A stretch of 64,000 nt of DNA from Aestuariivivens sediminis (GTDB taxonomy: Bacteria > Bacteroidota > Bacteroidia > Flavobacteriales > Flavobacteriaceae). The notes under the pieces are model-generated. The model was not told the origin of the DNA. It searched no databases and saw nothing but the letters and a program-made list of their open reading frames with translations. This document shows positions 17,873-26,865 of the stretch, piece by piece. The number at the start of each line of letters is the position of its first letter. Positions within the stretch are counted from its first letter, which is position 1. The stretch lies in contig NZ_JAKMCP010000003.1 in NCBI RefSeq assembly GCF_022662105.1, positions 682,001-746,000 of the forward strand, given 5' to 3'. A program made the translations under genes and the position numbers.

Positions 17873-20496
17873 CTTAAACTGGCTAAACTAGCCTTAAGGG
17901 TTTCTATTTTTGCCAGGGCATCGGCTTCTTTCTTCTTTTCATTTGCAACAACTTGTTCTGGTGCATTATTTATAAATCGTTCATTGGAGAGTTTCTTTTG
18001 AACAGATTGAAGGAAGCCTTTGGTATAATTCAATTCTTCTGTTAGCTTTTGAATTTCTAAATCGATGTCTATAGATCCTGGTGTGGGAATAAAATATTCG
18101 TTAGACTTCACCCTAAATGTTAAAGATCCTTCAACCGCCTGAGTCACATAATCAATAGAATCCAGATTACCTAACTTGATAAGTATTGGGTCTAGCAATA
18201 TACTAGTGTTTTCATTATTAATCACAGCAAACGCAATAGCGTCTTTAAACGCAATATTTTTCTGTTTTCTTATTGTACGTATGCCGGAAATAACTTCGGA
18301 AGCAAAATCAAATGCTTGAATTATATCCTCATTTACTGGCTTACTTTTTGGCCATTGTGCTATAATTAATGCTTCTTTTGGAGAACGCTTCGTTATGCAC
18401 TGCCAAATTTCTTCTGTGAGGAAAGGCATAAAAGGATGCAATATTTTTAAGTTATTCTCTAAGATGGTTATGATTGCATTATATGTCGTTTGGTCTATAG
18501 GTTCTCCAAATTCAGGTTTTATCATTTCTAGTAACCATGAACAGAAGTCGTTCCAAATTAATTTATAAGTCTCCATTAAGGCATCGCTTAACCTATATTT
18601 ATTAAAGTGATCTTCAATGGTCGTTAACGTCTTGTGGAATTTATTATCAAACCATTGCAATGCAATTTTGGCATGTTCTGGTTGTTCCATATCCTTTATT
18701 TCCCATCCATTTATCAACCTGAAGGCATTCCAGATTTTATTGGAAAATGCTTTTCCTTGTTGGCATAACGACTCATCAAATGGTAAATCATTACCGGCCG
18801 GAGAACACATTAACATTCCAACGCGCACCCCATCAGCTCCATACTGATCCATTAATTCAATGGGATCTGGGGAATTACCCAATGATTTACTCATTTTGCG
18901 TCCTTTTTTATCGCGAACTATTCCTGTAAAATACACATTTTTGAAAGGGAATTCACCACGATACTCATAACCGGCAATAATCATACGAGCAACCCAAAAA
19001 AACATAATTTCCGGAGCTGTTACTAAATCATTTGTTGGGTAGTAGTATTTTATTTCCTCATTTTCCGGGTGTCTAATGCCATCAAAAACACTAATTGGCC
19101 ATAACCAGGAGGAAAACCATGTATCCACGACATCAGATTCCTGTTTGAGATCGGAGTGGGATAAATCAGAATTGCCAGTAGCTAACTTTGCTAACTGTAA
19201 AGCTTCATCCATGGATTTGGCCACAACAAAATCGTTTACTCCATCACCAAAATAATATGCCGGAATTTGATGTCCCCAATATAACTGACGTGATATGTTC
19301 CAATCCCGAACATTTTCCATCCAATTTCTATAGGCATTTTTAAATTTCTTGGGATGAAATTCTATGGTATCATCCATGACGTTTTCTAATGCTGGTTTGG
19401 ACAGGTCCTTCATCTTTAAAAACCACTGTATAGAAATTTTTGGTTCGATAATGGCATTTGTTCGTTCGCTGGTTCCGACTTTATGGGTATAATCTTCGGT
19501 TTTTACCATAACACCTAAATCTTCCAGTTCCATGGCTATTTTCCTTCTTGCTAATTCCCTATCCATTCCCTCATAATGCAGTCCATAATGATTTAAGGTA
19601 GCATCATCGTTTAAAATGTCAATTACTTCTAAATTATGGCGTTCTCCTATGTCCTTATCATTGACATCATGTGCAGGTGTAATCTTTAAGCATCCCGTAC
19701 CAAATTCCATATCCACGTAATCGTCTTGAATTATGGGTACCACACGATTACAAATTGGCACTACAACTTTTTTACCCTTTAATTTTTTAAAACGCTCATC
19801 CGAGGGATTAACACAAACTGCAGTATCGCCCAAAATAGTTTCTGGTCTTGTCGTAGCTATGGTGAGATATTGATCTTCTCCTTCAATTTTATATTTGACG
19901 AAGTAAAGTTTATCGGTTCTTTCAATATAAATAACCTCTTCATCAGAAAGTGTTGTTTTTGCTTTGGGGTCCCAATTCACCATTCGATATCCACGATAAA
20001 TTAATCCTTTCCTGTACAAATCAATAAAAACGTCAATAACGGATTCGGACAAATCATCGTCCATAGTAAACTTTGTACGCTCCCAATCACACGAACAACC
20101 CAATTTTTTAAGTTGTTCTAAAATAATACCACCATGTTTATGAGTCCAATCCCAAGCATGCTTTAAAAAGGTCTCTCTTGAAATATTTGCTTTGTCTATT
20201 CCCTCACTTTTAAGTTTATCAACTACTTTAGCCTCGGTAGCAATAGATGCATGGTCTGTACCGGGAACCCAACACGCGTTAAAACCCTTTAACCTAGCAC
20301 GTCTAATTAAAACATCCTGTAAAGTATTATTAAGCATATGCCCCATATGCAAGACTCCGGTAACATTTGGTGGTGGAATCACTATAGTATATGGCTCTCT
20401 ATCATCTGGTGTAGAATGGAAATAATGGTGTTTCATCCAGTAATCATACCATTTACCTTCTATCTTACTTGCATCATATTTTGACGGAATTTGCAT
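17869..20496 (-). CDS. valS: Valyl-tRNA synthetase
   Basis: Charges tRNA-Val. I chose the ATG at 20496 (MQIPSKYDASKIEGKWYDYW, 875 residues). An earlier in-frame ATG adds only MQINCQKLFQS, with a less likely start. Class I signatures HMGH (50-53) and KMSKS (534-538) are intact, as are the CP1 editing domain (ATTRPETILGDTAVCVNP), the anticodon-binding domain and the C-terminal coiled coil (from about 815) typical of ValRS. It overlaps the DUF2721 gene by 4 bases at the 3' ends. Confidence 0.97.
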   Translation of the reverse strand: MQIPSKYDASKIEGKWYDYWMKHHYFHSTPDDREPYTIVIPPPNVTGVLHMGHMLNNTLQDVLIRRARLKGFNACWVPGTDHASIATEAKVVDKLKSEGIDKANISRETFLKHAWDWTHKHGGIILEQLKKLGCSCDWERTKFTMDDDLSESVIDVFIDLYRKGLIYRGYRMVNWDPKAKTTLSDEEVIYIERTDKLYFVKYKIEGEDQYLTIATTRPETILGDTAVCVNPSDERFKKLKGKKVVVPICNRVVPIIQDDYVDMEFGTGCLKITPAHDVNDKDIGERHNLEVIDILNDDATLNHYGLHYEGMDRELARRKIAMELEDLGVMVKTEDYTHKVGTSERTNAIIEPKISIQWFLKMKDLSKPALENVMDDTIEFHPKKFKNAYRNWMENVRDWNISRQLYWGHQIPAYYFGDGVNDFVVAKSMDEALQLAKLATGNSDLSHSDLKQESDVVDTWFSSWLWPISVFDGIRHPENEEIKYYYPTNDLVTAPEIMFFWVARMIIAGYEYRGEFPFKNVYFTGIVRDKKGRKMSKSLGNSPDPIELMDQYGADGVRVGMLMCSPAGNDLPFDESLCQQGKAFSNKIWNAFRLINGWEIKDMEQPEHAKIALQWFDNKFHKTLTTIEDHFNKYRLSDALMETYKLIWNDFCSWLLEMIKPEFGEPIDQTTYNAIITILENNLKILHPFMPFLTEEIWQCITKRSPKEALIIAQWPKSKPVNEDIIQAFDFASEVISGIRTIRKQKNIAFKDAIAFAVINNENTSILLDPILIKLGNLDSIDYVTQAVEGSLTFRVKSNEYFIPTPGSIDIDLEIQKLTEELNYTKGFLQSVQKKLSNERFINNAPEQVVANEKKKEADALAKIETLKASLASLS

Positions 20497-20529
20497 ACTT
20501 TGGAATAGTTTTTGACAATTGATTTGCAA

Positions 20530-20870
20530 AAGTACTCATATTTCTTAAGTTGTGAAATCGGCATAAATAAAATATTTCATGTTGTTTTGATGACTTTTGC
20601 GATTTGACAACTAACACATAAACAAAAAAAGTTAGGATATGAATCAAGTTATGGGGCTCAACAAGCTTGTAGATTAGATTGAATTTCTGGTAAATTTGGT
20701 TTAAGCACTACGTACTTTTAAGTGAGTTGAATATGTTAATACTTGTGCATTATGTCTAATATTTTTGTTGATTGATGAAAAAGTAAGTATGTTTGACTTA
20801 GCGTTAGAAACGAAAAGCTATACAATTGGCTTTAGAAAATTGAATTATTTAACTGTAAAATAAATTAAAG
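20530..20870. other. Divergent intergenic region, valS / DUF1573 gene
   Basis: No ORF of note, RNA gene or hairpin stands out in this AT-rich spacer. TAAATTTG near 20700 is a possible plus-strand -7 element, but there is no well-placed TTG. A T-box-like valS leader is not visible. Confidence 0.4.
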
Positions 20871-21287
20871 ATGAAACAATTAATTACACTGTTATGTATT
20901 GGGTTTTTGAGTCTATCATTAACTGCTCAGGCTAAAATAGAGTTCAAATCCGATGTCATTGATTACGGTACGATCGATAAAGGTTCTAATGGAGTTCGTG
21001 TTTTTGAATTTACAAATACAGGAGATGAGCCTCTTATCATATCCCAGGTAAAGTCAAGTTGTGGCTGCACTATTCCAAAAAAGCCCAAAGATCCAATTTT
21101 ACCTGGTCAAACTGGTGAAATTGAAGTAAAGTATGATACCAATAGAGTTAATCCTATTAGAAAAACAATAACCGTCATTTCTAATGCAGAAACTCCAACT
21201 GTAGCTTTAAAAATTAAAGGATTGGTGGTAGATCCCAGTAAAGAAAGTGTATTAGAAAAGAAAGATAAGAGTATTGTGCAACAGTAA
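20871..21287 (+). CDS. DUF1573 domain secreted protein
   Basis: A 138-residue exported protein. It has a signal peptide (about 1-21, LITLLCIGFLSLSLTAQA) and one DUF1573 Ig-like beta domain, recognisable by the KSSCGCTIPKKPKDPILPGQTGEI stretch. Members are common in Bacteroidota, some carried in larger surface proteins, and function is unknown. It is followed by a strong bidirectional terminator, so it is probably a single-gene transcript. Confidence 0.88.
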   Translation: MKQLITLLCIGFLSLSLTAQAKIEFKSDVIDYGTIDKGSNGVRVFEFTNTGDEPLIISQVKSSCGCTIPKKPKDPILPGQTGEIEVKYDTNRVNPIRKTITVISNAETPTVALKIKGLVVDPSKESVLEKKDKSIVQQ

Positions 21288-21310
21288 TACTTTTTAAGAT
21301 ATAAATTGTA

Positions 21311-21345
21311 AAAACCCGAATAGGAAACTATTTGGGTTTTTTTTT
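21311..21345. terminator. Bidirectional intrinsic terminator
   Basis: AAACCCGAATAG and CTATTTGGGTTT form a 12-bp stem (one G-U) closed by a GAAA tetraloop and followed by a run of nine T's. A's on the other side allow it to serve the convergent aspartyl protease gene too. Confidence 0.92.
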
Positions 21346-21396
21346 AACTTTTAGCTGATAGAGCCAATGACACCCATGAGGTATGCTTTTAAGTCT

Positions 21397-22740
21397 TCAA
21401 ATTTCAGCAAACACATCTTCTAAAACAAATGAAAAGTGATGTGTCTCGCCATCTCTTTCTATGTTTAACTTAATCCGCTTTCCAGTATCATCGTAAAACA
21501 TTTGGATAATTTCCTGAAGCGAAAATTGATAGGCCTGTTTTCCGTTTATAGATAAAATCATGTCCCCTATTTTAAGTCCTGCTTTTTCGGCAGGAGAATC
21601 TTGCCTCAGTTCCACAATGCTATAGGCTGGTTTAAGAGACAATTTATATCGAGTATCCAATACAATACGAGTTCCATTTCTATCTTCAGCTCTTGACATA
21701 ATATCTCTTAATTGAACGGCCTCATCCTTTTCCTTGACCAACCTTACGCCGTCATGGGCCAATTCTATACCGCTTTTATTGTAGGTAAACTTTGATTTAA
21801 AATAACCATTCCTTTTGAGAGTAATAATAGCACGAGAATAATCAATTATGAGATTAAATCTTTTTAAAATATTACCAGAGATACTTCCATTTCTGTCTTT
21901 AACTCGTCTTGCGTGTGAAATGGACATGGAATCAGGATAGGCAACATTAACATTTTTTAGGGTATAGCCCTTTAGAGAAAATGATTTAATTCTAGACCGT
22001 TTGCCGTAAACACTTCCACTTAATCCATGCCCCAAAAAATCATAGAAAAATTTATTTCCGGATGTAATACCTAAATTGTCATCTTCAAAAAGCCATAAGG
22101 CATCACTTCCTCCAGAATCAATTAACAGCTTTATTGGAATATCCTTATTGTTAATATTGACTGTAGCGTTTAAATATGGCTTATTATTATAAAACTCTAA
22201 ATTCAATCGTTCACACTTTCTGCAGTCCTTATAACTGTATTGCCGTGGCTCTGTTAGTCGAATATATTTATGCGAGTAATTAATTTCAACTACCAAATCC
22301 TTTAGCAAATCGTATCCCAAAATACCATGGACTGGAATTCCCAATCTTGGCGCAAAATTTAAATTTGAATCATAAACAGCATAAAGGTCCTGGTTTAAAT
22401 TAATGGCATCACCTATTCTAAAAACATTGTTCGTTGATTTTAATGCTTCAACCGATTCACCTTCACCTAATCCTCGCAAATAAATGCTTTCTGTATTCCT
22501 GATTTTTAAAGAATCTGAAACATTTAAAATATTAAAAATTATGGGTTTACTAACACCTGTATCCAATAAAAAGGAAAGTTCCACACCATTAATTTCAACA
22601 GGAATAACGATCAAATTATTAATAAACTTAAACTTAATTTTATCGGTGTTTCGCTTATTTTGAATAGTAAATTTACCCTGTGAAAAAACATATTGGGTTA
22701 TCAGGAAAACAATAAAAATGAAACTTAAGACTCTTTTCAT
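21397..22740 (-). CDS. Retropepsin-like aspartyl protease with PDZ domain
   Basis: A 447-residue exported protein with a signal peptide (about 1-21) and two retropepsin-like units. The first has LLDTG at about 58-62 and the second LLIDSGGS at about 206-212. A C-terminal PDZ domain (about 365-440) includes SPAEKAGLKIGDMILSING. With two Asp motifs in one chain it could form a pepsin-like pair within the monomer. Homologues in Bacteroidota are annotated as aspartyl protease family proteins. Substrates are unknown. It is followed by a strong convergent terminator. Confidence 0.85.
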   Translation of the reverse strand: MKRVLSFIFIVFLITQYVFSQGKFTIQNKRNTDKIKFKFINNLIVIPVEINGVELSFLLDTGVSKPIIFNILNVSDSLKIRNTESIYLRGLGEGESVEALKSTNNVFRIGDAINLNQDLYAVYDSNLNFAPRLGIPVHGILGYDLLKDLVVEINYSHKYIRLTEPRQYSYKDCRKCERLNLEFYNNKPYLNATVNINNKDIPIKLLIDSGGSDALWLFEDDNLGITSGNKFFYDFLGHGLSGSVYGKRSRIKSFSLKGYTLKNVNVAYPDSMSISHARRVKDRNGSISGNILKRFNLIIDYSRAIITLKRNGYFKSKFTYNKSGIELAHDGVRLVKEKDEAVQLRDIMSRAEDRNGTRIVLDTRYKLSLKPAYSIVELRQDSPAEKAGLKIGDMILSINGKQAYQFSLQEIIQMFYDDTGKRIKLNIERDGETHHFSFVLEDVFAEI

Positions 22741-22750
22741 AAATTATGAA

Positions 22751-22758
22751 CAAACTTA
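22751..22758 (-). promoter_or_regulatory. Probable -7 element for the aspartyl protease gene
   Basis: On the minus strand TAAGTTTG (TAnnTTTG type) lies 10 bases upstream of the ATG at 22740. The -33 TTG is not at the expected distance. Confidence 0.4.
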
Positions 22759-22865
22759 CTTCAACAATTTACGAATCTTTAAAATAGAGTCATGATTTAA
22801 CCCTGTTTTTTAAAAAAACTTTAAGATAATTTTCTCAAATTTGCATTTTAATTAAAATTACAACA

Positions 22866-24056
22866 ATGCCAAGCATATCAAACAAAGGAGCCTTAATGCC
22901 AGAATCACCAATAAGAAAATTGGTGCCTTTTGCGGAAAAGGCAATAAAAAAAGGCAAAACCATATTTCATTTAAACATTGGACAACCCGACATAAAAACG
23001 CCTGAAATTGCTCTTAATGCAGTAAAAATGCATTCCCTAGAGATATTGGCCTATACACGCTCTGAAGGCTCTGAAGCCTATCGGGTTAAAATTGCAAACT
23101 ATTACAAAAAGAATAATATTGATGTAAATCATGAAGATATTATTGTAACAACCGGTGGTAGTGAAGCACTACTTTTTGCCTTTGGTTCCATTATGGATTC
23201 GGATGACGAAGTTATCATACCTGAGCCTTTTTATGCAAATTATAATGGTTTTTCTACGTCATCAGGGGTTAAGATTGTACCCGTAATTTCTAAAATCGAA
23301 GACAACTTTGCCCTCCCTCCGATTGAAGAATTTGAAAAGCTCATCACAGCAAAGACCAAAGCAATACTTATCTGTAACCCGGGAAATCCTACAGGTTATC
23401 TTTACTCAAAGGATGAAATTAAAAAATTAGCCAAATTGGTTAAAAAACACGATTTATTTTTAATTGCCGATGAAGTTTATCGTGAGTTTACCTATGATGG
23501 CCGCAAACATTACTCGGTGATGCAAGAAGAAGATATTGAAGTTCATGCCATAATGATTGATTCAGTATCAAAACGCTACAGCATGTGTGGAGCCAGAGTG
23601 GGTTGTTTAGTATCGAAAAATAAAGAAGTCATTCGAACAGCTTTAAAATTTGCACAGGCCAGATTAAGTCCTCCTACCTTTGCCCAAATTGCCAGTGAGG
23701 CTGCCTTAGATACACCTCAACAATATTTTGATGAAGTTATTGAAGAATATGTAGATCGGCGCAATACCTTAGTTAAAGAATTAAAAAAAATCGAAGGTAT
23801 TAAAGTTGCCAAACCTAATGGTGCATTTTATTGTGTAGCCGAACTTCCCATCAAAAATGCTGACCATTTTGCACAATGGCTTCTGGAGCATTTTGATGTT
23901 AATAATGAAACTGTTATGGTTGCCCCTGCCGCAGGCTTTTATTCAACACCCAATGTAGGCTTAAACCAAATTAGAATTGCATACGTACTTAAAAAGGAAA
24001 GTTTAATAAAAGCGGTGAATATTTTAAAGGAAGCCTTAAAAATTTATAAATACTAG
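22866..24056 (+). CDS. Pyridoxal phosphate-dependent aminotransferase (class I/II)
   Basis: A 396-residue fold-type I aminotransferase. NIGQPDIKTPE, NPGNPTGYLYSKDEI and ADEVYREFTYDG are intact, and the PLP lysine is K236 in DSVSKRYSMCGARVG. It resembles aspartate/alanine-type enzymes, but the exact donor cannot be read from sequence. Its TAG stop overlaps the GTG start of murB by one base (TAGTG), which suggests translational coupling. Confidence 0.93.
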   Translation: MPSISNKGALMPESPIRKLVPFAEKAIKKGKTIFHLNIGQPDIKTPEIALNAVKMHSLEILAYTRSEGSEAYRVKIANYYKKNNIDVNHEDIIVTTGGSEALLFAFGSIMDSDDEVIIPEPFYANYNGFSTSSGVKIVPVISKIEDNFALPPIEEFEKLITAKTKAILICNPGNPTGYLYSKDEIKKLAKLVKKHDLFLIADEVYREFTYDGRKHYSVMQEEDIEVHAIMIDSVSKRYSMCGARVGCLVSKNKEVIRTALKFAQARLSPPTFAQIASEAALDTPQQYFDEVIEEYVDRRNTLVKELKKIEGIKVAKPNGAFYCVAELPIKNADHFAQWLLEHFDVNNETVMVAPAAGFYSTPNVGLNQIRIAYVLKKESLIKAVNILKEALKIYKY

Positions 24057-25069
24057 TGCAAATACAGGAAAACATATCACTGAAACCGTATAACACCTTT
24101 GGTATTGACGTAATTACAAAATATTTTGTTTCCGTATCCAATATTAATGAGTTAAAAGCTGTTTTAAACCTTAAAGGCTATCCAGAAAAACTCATCCTTG
24201 GGGGTGGTAGCAATATGCTTCTCACCAAAGATTTAGAAGCCTTAGTGATTCATGTTAATATAAAAGGCATAGAAATCGTGTCAATAGATAGAGATTATGT
24301 AACTGTCAAAGCGAATGCAGGTGAAAATTGGCACGAATTTGTACTGTGGTGTCTTGATAAAGGGTTTGGCGGAATTGAAAATTTAGCCTTAATCCCAGGA
24401 AATGTAGGTAGTGCTCCCATACAAAATATTGGTGCTTATGGTGTAGAACTAAAAGATGTTTTTGTGTCCTGCGAGGCCTTATCTATACAAACCAATGCAA
24501 TAGAATCGTTTTCGAAAGCAGATTGTGATTTTGGGTATAGAGATTCTATTTTCAAACAACAATCCAAAGGAAAATACGTTATTACAAGCGTTACCCTAAA
24601 ATTGAGCAATAATAACCATAAACTTAATATTAAGTATGGAGCCATAGCATCGCAACTCGATTTTATGAAGATTACTCAACCTAGCATTGTTGATGTCTCA
24701 AAAGCGGTAATTGCCATTAGGAGTAGTAAATTACCTAATCCTAAAGATATTGGTAATAGTGGAAGTTTTTTTAAAAACCCAGTGATACCAAAGGCTCAAT
24801 ATGATGACCTATTAAATAGTTTTAATGACATGCCACATTATCCCATTTCGAATGATGAAGTAAAAATTCCAGCGGGCTGGCTTATAGAAAAAGCTGGTTT
24901 TAAAGGTAAACGATTTGGTGATTATGGAGTACATAAAAATCAGGCTTTGGTTTTGGTGAATTATGGTAATGCTAAGGGAAAAGATATTTTAAGACTTTCC
25001 ATTTTAATTCAAAAAACCGTTAAAAGGTTGTTCGACATTTCTATTGACGCCGAAGTAAATATTCTATAA
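24056..25069 (+). CDS. murB: UDP-N-acetylenolpyruvoylglucosamine reductase MurB
   Basis: FAD-dependent reductase of the cytoplasmic stage of peptidoglycan synthesis, converting UDP-GlcNAc-enolpyruvate to UDP-MurNAc. It has 337 residues. The FAD motif LGGGSNMLLT, the substrate loop LALIPGNVGSAPIQNIGAYG and the NSGSFFKNP segment carrying the catalytic Ser are all present. It starts with GTG overlapping the aminotransferase stop by one base, and the C-terminal part (IPAGWLIEKAGFKGKRFGDYGVHKNQALVLVN) is typical of the type I enzyme. Sure. Confidence 0.97.
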   Translation: MQIQENISLKPYNTFGIDVITKYFVSVSNINELKAVLNLKGYPEKLILGGGSNMLLTKDLEALVIHVNIKGIEIVSIDRDYVTVKANAGENWHEFVLWCLDKGFGGIENLALIPGNVGSAPIQNIGAYGVELKDVFVSCEALSIQTNAIESFSKADCDFGYRDSIFKQQSKGKYVITSVTLKLSNNNHKLNIKYGAIASQLDFMKITQPSIVDVSKAVIAIRSSKLPNPKDIGNSGSFFKNPVIPKAQYDDLLNSFNDMPHYPISNDEVKIPAGWLIEKAGFKGKRFGDYGVHKNQALVLVNYGNAKGKDILRLSILIQKTVKRLFDISIDAEVNIL

Positions 25070-25087
25070 AGTGTAAAAAGAAATTTC

Positions 25088-25095
25088 TACTTTTG
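25088..25095 (+). promoter_or_regulatory. Probable -7 element for the ECF sigma operon
   Basis: TACTTTTG matches TAnnTTTG about 45 bases before the sigma gene at 25141. No clear -33 TTG is seen. A self-directed ECF-type promoter is equally possible. Confidence 0.4.
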
Positions 25096-25140
25096 GAACA
25101 ATCTACCCAATATTAAAACAAAACTTTAAATCATCAAATA

Positions 25141-25674
25141 TTGATTTCAGCAATAGAAAAAGAAATAGTTACATTACTTAAAAAAGGTGATAAACGTGCG
25201 ATAACTTTGCTGTTTGATAACTATTCTGATGCCCTCTATGGTGTGGTAAAAAAAATAATATCGGACGACGATGTTGCGCAAGATGTTCTTCAAGAAAGTT
25301 TTGTAAAAATATGGCGATATTCCAAAAAATATGATGCTTCAAAAGCGAAACTGTTTACCTGGCTCTATAGAATCGCCTACAACACCGCTATAGATAAAAT
25401 TAGATCCCTTAAAAATAAAAACGAAAAAGAAGTCCAAATTGACGTTTCATCCGTATATAGAATTACATCAAACACGTTAAATCAAGACGTTTTAGATATT
25501 AAAAAACATTTAAGAACAATAGACGAAAAATATCAAATCGTAATTAATGCACTCTTTTTTGAGGGCATGACGCAACAAGAAGCTAGTGATGAATTAAATA
25601 TTCCACTAGGTACCATAAAATCAAGATTAAAAATCGGATTACGTGAATTGAAAAAAATTTACGATCCTCAATAA
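25141..25674 (+). CDS. ECF-type RNA polymerase sigma factor
   Basis: A 177-residue sigma factor with region 2 (LFDNYSDALYGVVKKII, the DDDVAQDVLQESFVKIW box) and region 4 helix-turn-helix (MTQQEASDELNIPLGTIKSRLKIGLRELKK). TTG at 25141 is the first usable start in the frame. The following gene is an RskA-like membrane anti-sigma, 8 bases away. The pair probably responds to an envelope signal. What it regulates cannot be read from here. Confidence 0.9.
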   Translation: MISAIEKEIVTLLKKGDKRAITLLFDNYSDALYGVVKKIISDDDVAQDVLQESFVKIWRYSKKYDASKAKLFTWLYRIAYNTAIDKIRSLKNKNEKEVQIDVSSVYRITSNTLNQDVLDIKKHLRTIDEKYQIVINALFFEGMTQQEASDELNIPLGTIKSRLKIGLRELKKIYDPQ

Positions 25675-25682
25675 AACAAGTC

Positions 25683-26489
25683 ATGGATGAGAAAATAAAT
25701 ACTTTTTTAGAATCTGGACTATTAGAAAAATACTTAATAGGTGCAACTAACACATTAGAATCAGAACAAGTTGAGGCCTACATCTCAAAATATCCAGAAG
25801 TACAGAATGCATACAATACTTTGCAGTTCAACTTAGAGGTTGTTGCTAAGAGCAATGCCGTTGAAGCCCCAAAAAAACTCCTAAGCGACATATTGGAGGA
25901 ACTGGATAAGCCGGTTATAAGTTTAAGTGCCTTTCAAAAATACAAGTCTTGGTATAAAATTGGTGTTGCGGCATGTGTGGCATCGATTATTTTTGCGGGA
26001 TCAACATTTTTATTCTATAAACAAAACCAAAAGCTTATTGACTATAACCATCGTTTAAATGATGAAAACCAGGTTGTGGTTGATGAAATTTTTGATTTAA
26101 GGAGCGATATTGAAAAGAATAACGAGAAATTAGATGCCGTAATGCAACAGTTCATTAAACTCAACGACCCTGAAACTTACAAATACATTATTCAAGGCAA
26201 CAGTCGGGCAAGTGAGTTAAAAACTGTAGCCTACATTAATCCAAGAGAAAAAACCTCTATGATTGATGTAGTTTCCCTTCCTGAACTGCCTCAAGAGCAA
26301 TGTTACCAAATCTGGGCAGAACTGCAAGGCAAAATGGTAAGTCTTGGCATTTTATCAGAAGAAGACAGACAGTTACGGGCAATTCCTTATACCGAAGATG
26401 CATTGGCACTAAATATAACTATTGAACCTAAAGGAGGAAACTCCATAGCCTCTTTGGAAAACTCCGTAGCACATATAAGCCTTCAATAA
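25683..26489 (+). CDS. Anti-sigma factor, RskA family
   Basis: A 268-residue protein with a cytoplasmic anti-sigma helical domain (about 10-85), one transmembrane segment (about 97-115, GVAACVASIIFAGSTFLF), a short coiled coil (about 118-160) and a C-terminal RskA-like domain (LPQEQCYQIWAELQGKMVSLGIL). Such proteins hold the cognate ECF sigma at the membrane until proteolysis. It follows the sigma gene by 8 bases in the same operon. Confidence 0.9.
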   Translation: MDEKINTFLESGLLEKYLIGATNTLESEQVEAYISKYPEVQNAYNTLQFNLEVVAKSNAVEAPKKLLSDILEELDKPVISLSAFQKYKSWYKIGVAACVASIIFAGSTFLFYKQNQKLIDYNHRLNDENQVVVDEIFDLRSDIEKNNEKLDAVMQQFIKLNDPETYKYIIQGNSRASELKTVAYINPREKTSMIDVVSLPELPQEQCYQIWAELQGKMVSLGILSEEDRQLRAIPYTEDALALNITIEPKGGNSIASLENSVAHISLQ

Positions 26490-26517
26490 TTTTTTTAGAA
26501 CCAAATTAAATTTTATC

Positions 26518-26550
26518 AAAGTCCCAATGCTTCAATGCAATGGGACTTTT
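26518..26550 (+). terminator. Intrinsic terminator of the sigma/anti-sigma operon
   Basis: AAAGTCCCA and TGGGACTTTT pair, with an extension TGC/GCA interrupted by one A-A mismatch. The loop includes TTCAA, and a short T-run follows. It lies about 28 bases after the anti-sigma stop. Confidence 0.8.
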
Positions 26551-26631
26551 CTGTTAATATCATAAAAAATGGAACACTGCCTTGTTGTCAATAAAGTGTT
26601 CTAATAAATTTAAAATATCTTTTTAAACTGC

Positions 26632-26639
26632 TATCTTTG
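26632..26639 (+). promoter_or_regulatory. Probable -7 element for the small Cys-rich protein
   Basis: TATCTTTG (TAnnTTTG) lies 17 bases before the ATG at 26656. The -33 region has no TTG at the usual distance. Confidence 0.5.
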
Positions 26640-26655
26640 CACAAATAATTAATAT

Positions 26656-26859
26656 ATGAAACTTCTATTAATTACACTTGTTTTATTAGGTTTGGGCATT
26701 GCAGGTATTGCTATTAAAATCTGGGCAAAAAAAGATGGGAAATTTTCGGGTACTTGTGCAAGCCAAAATCCCATGCTCAACGAAAATGGCGAAACCTGTG
26801 GATTTTGTGGAAGAACTCCGGACCAGTATAGTGAATGTAATGAACCTCTACATTCCTAA
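26656..26859 (+). CDS. Small membrane-anchored Cys-rich protein
   Basis: A 67-residue protein with one N-terminal transmembrane or signal segment (about 2-22) and a short outer part with four Cys residues, in C...C and CGFCGRTPDQYSEC. It is of a type common in flavobacteria and of unknown function. The CxxC pattern suggests a disulfide or metal site. It ends 6 bases before the glycosyltransferase gene and could form a small operon with it. Confidence 0.75.
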   Translation: MKLLLITLVLLGLGIAGIAIKIWAKKDGKFSGTCASQNPMLNENGETCGFCGRTPDQYSECNEPLHS

Positions 26860-26865
26860 AATTTT

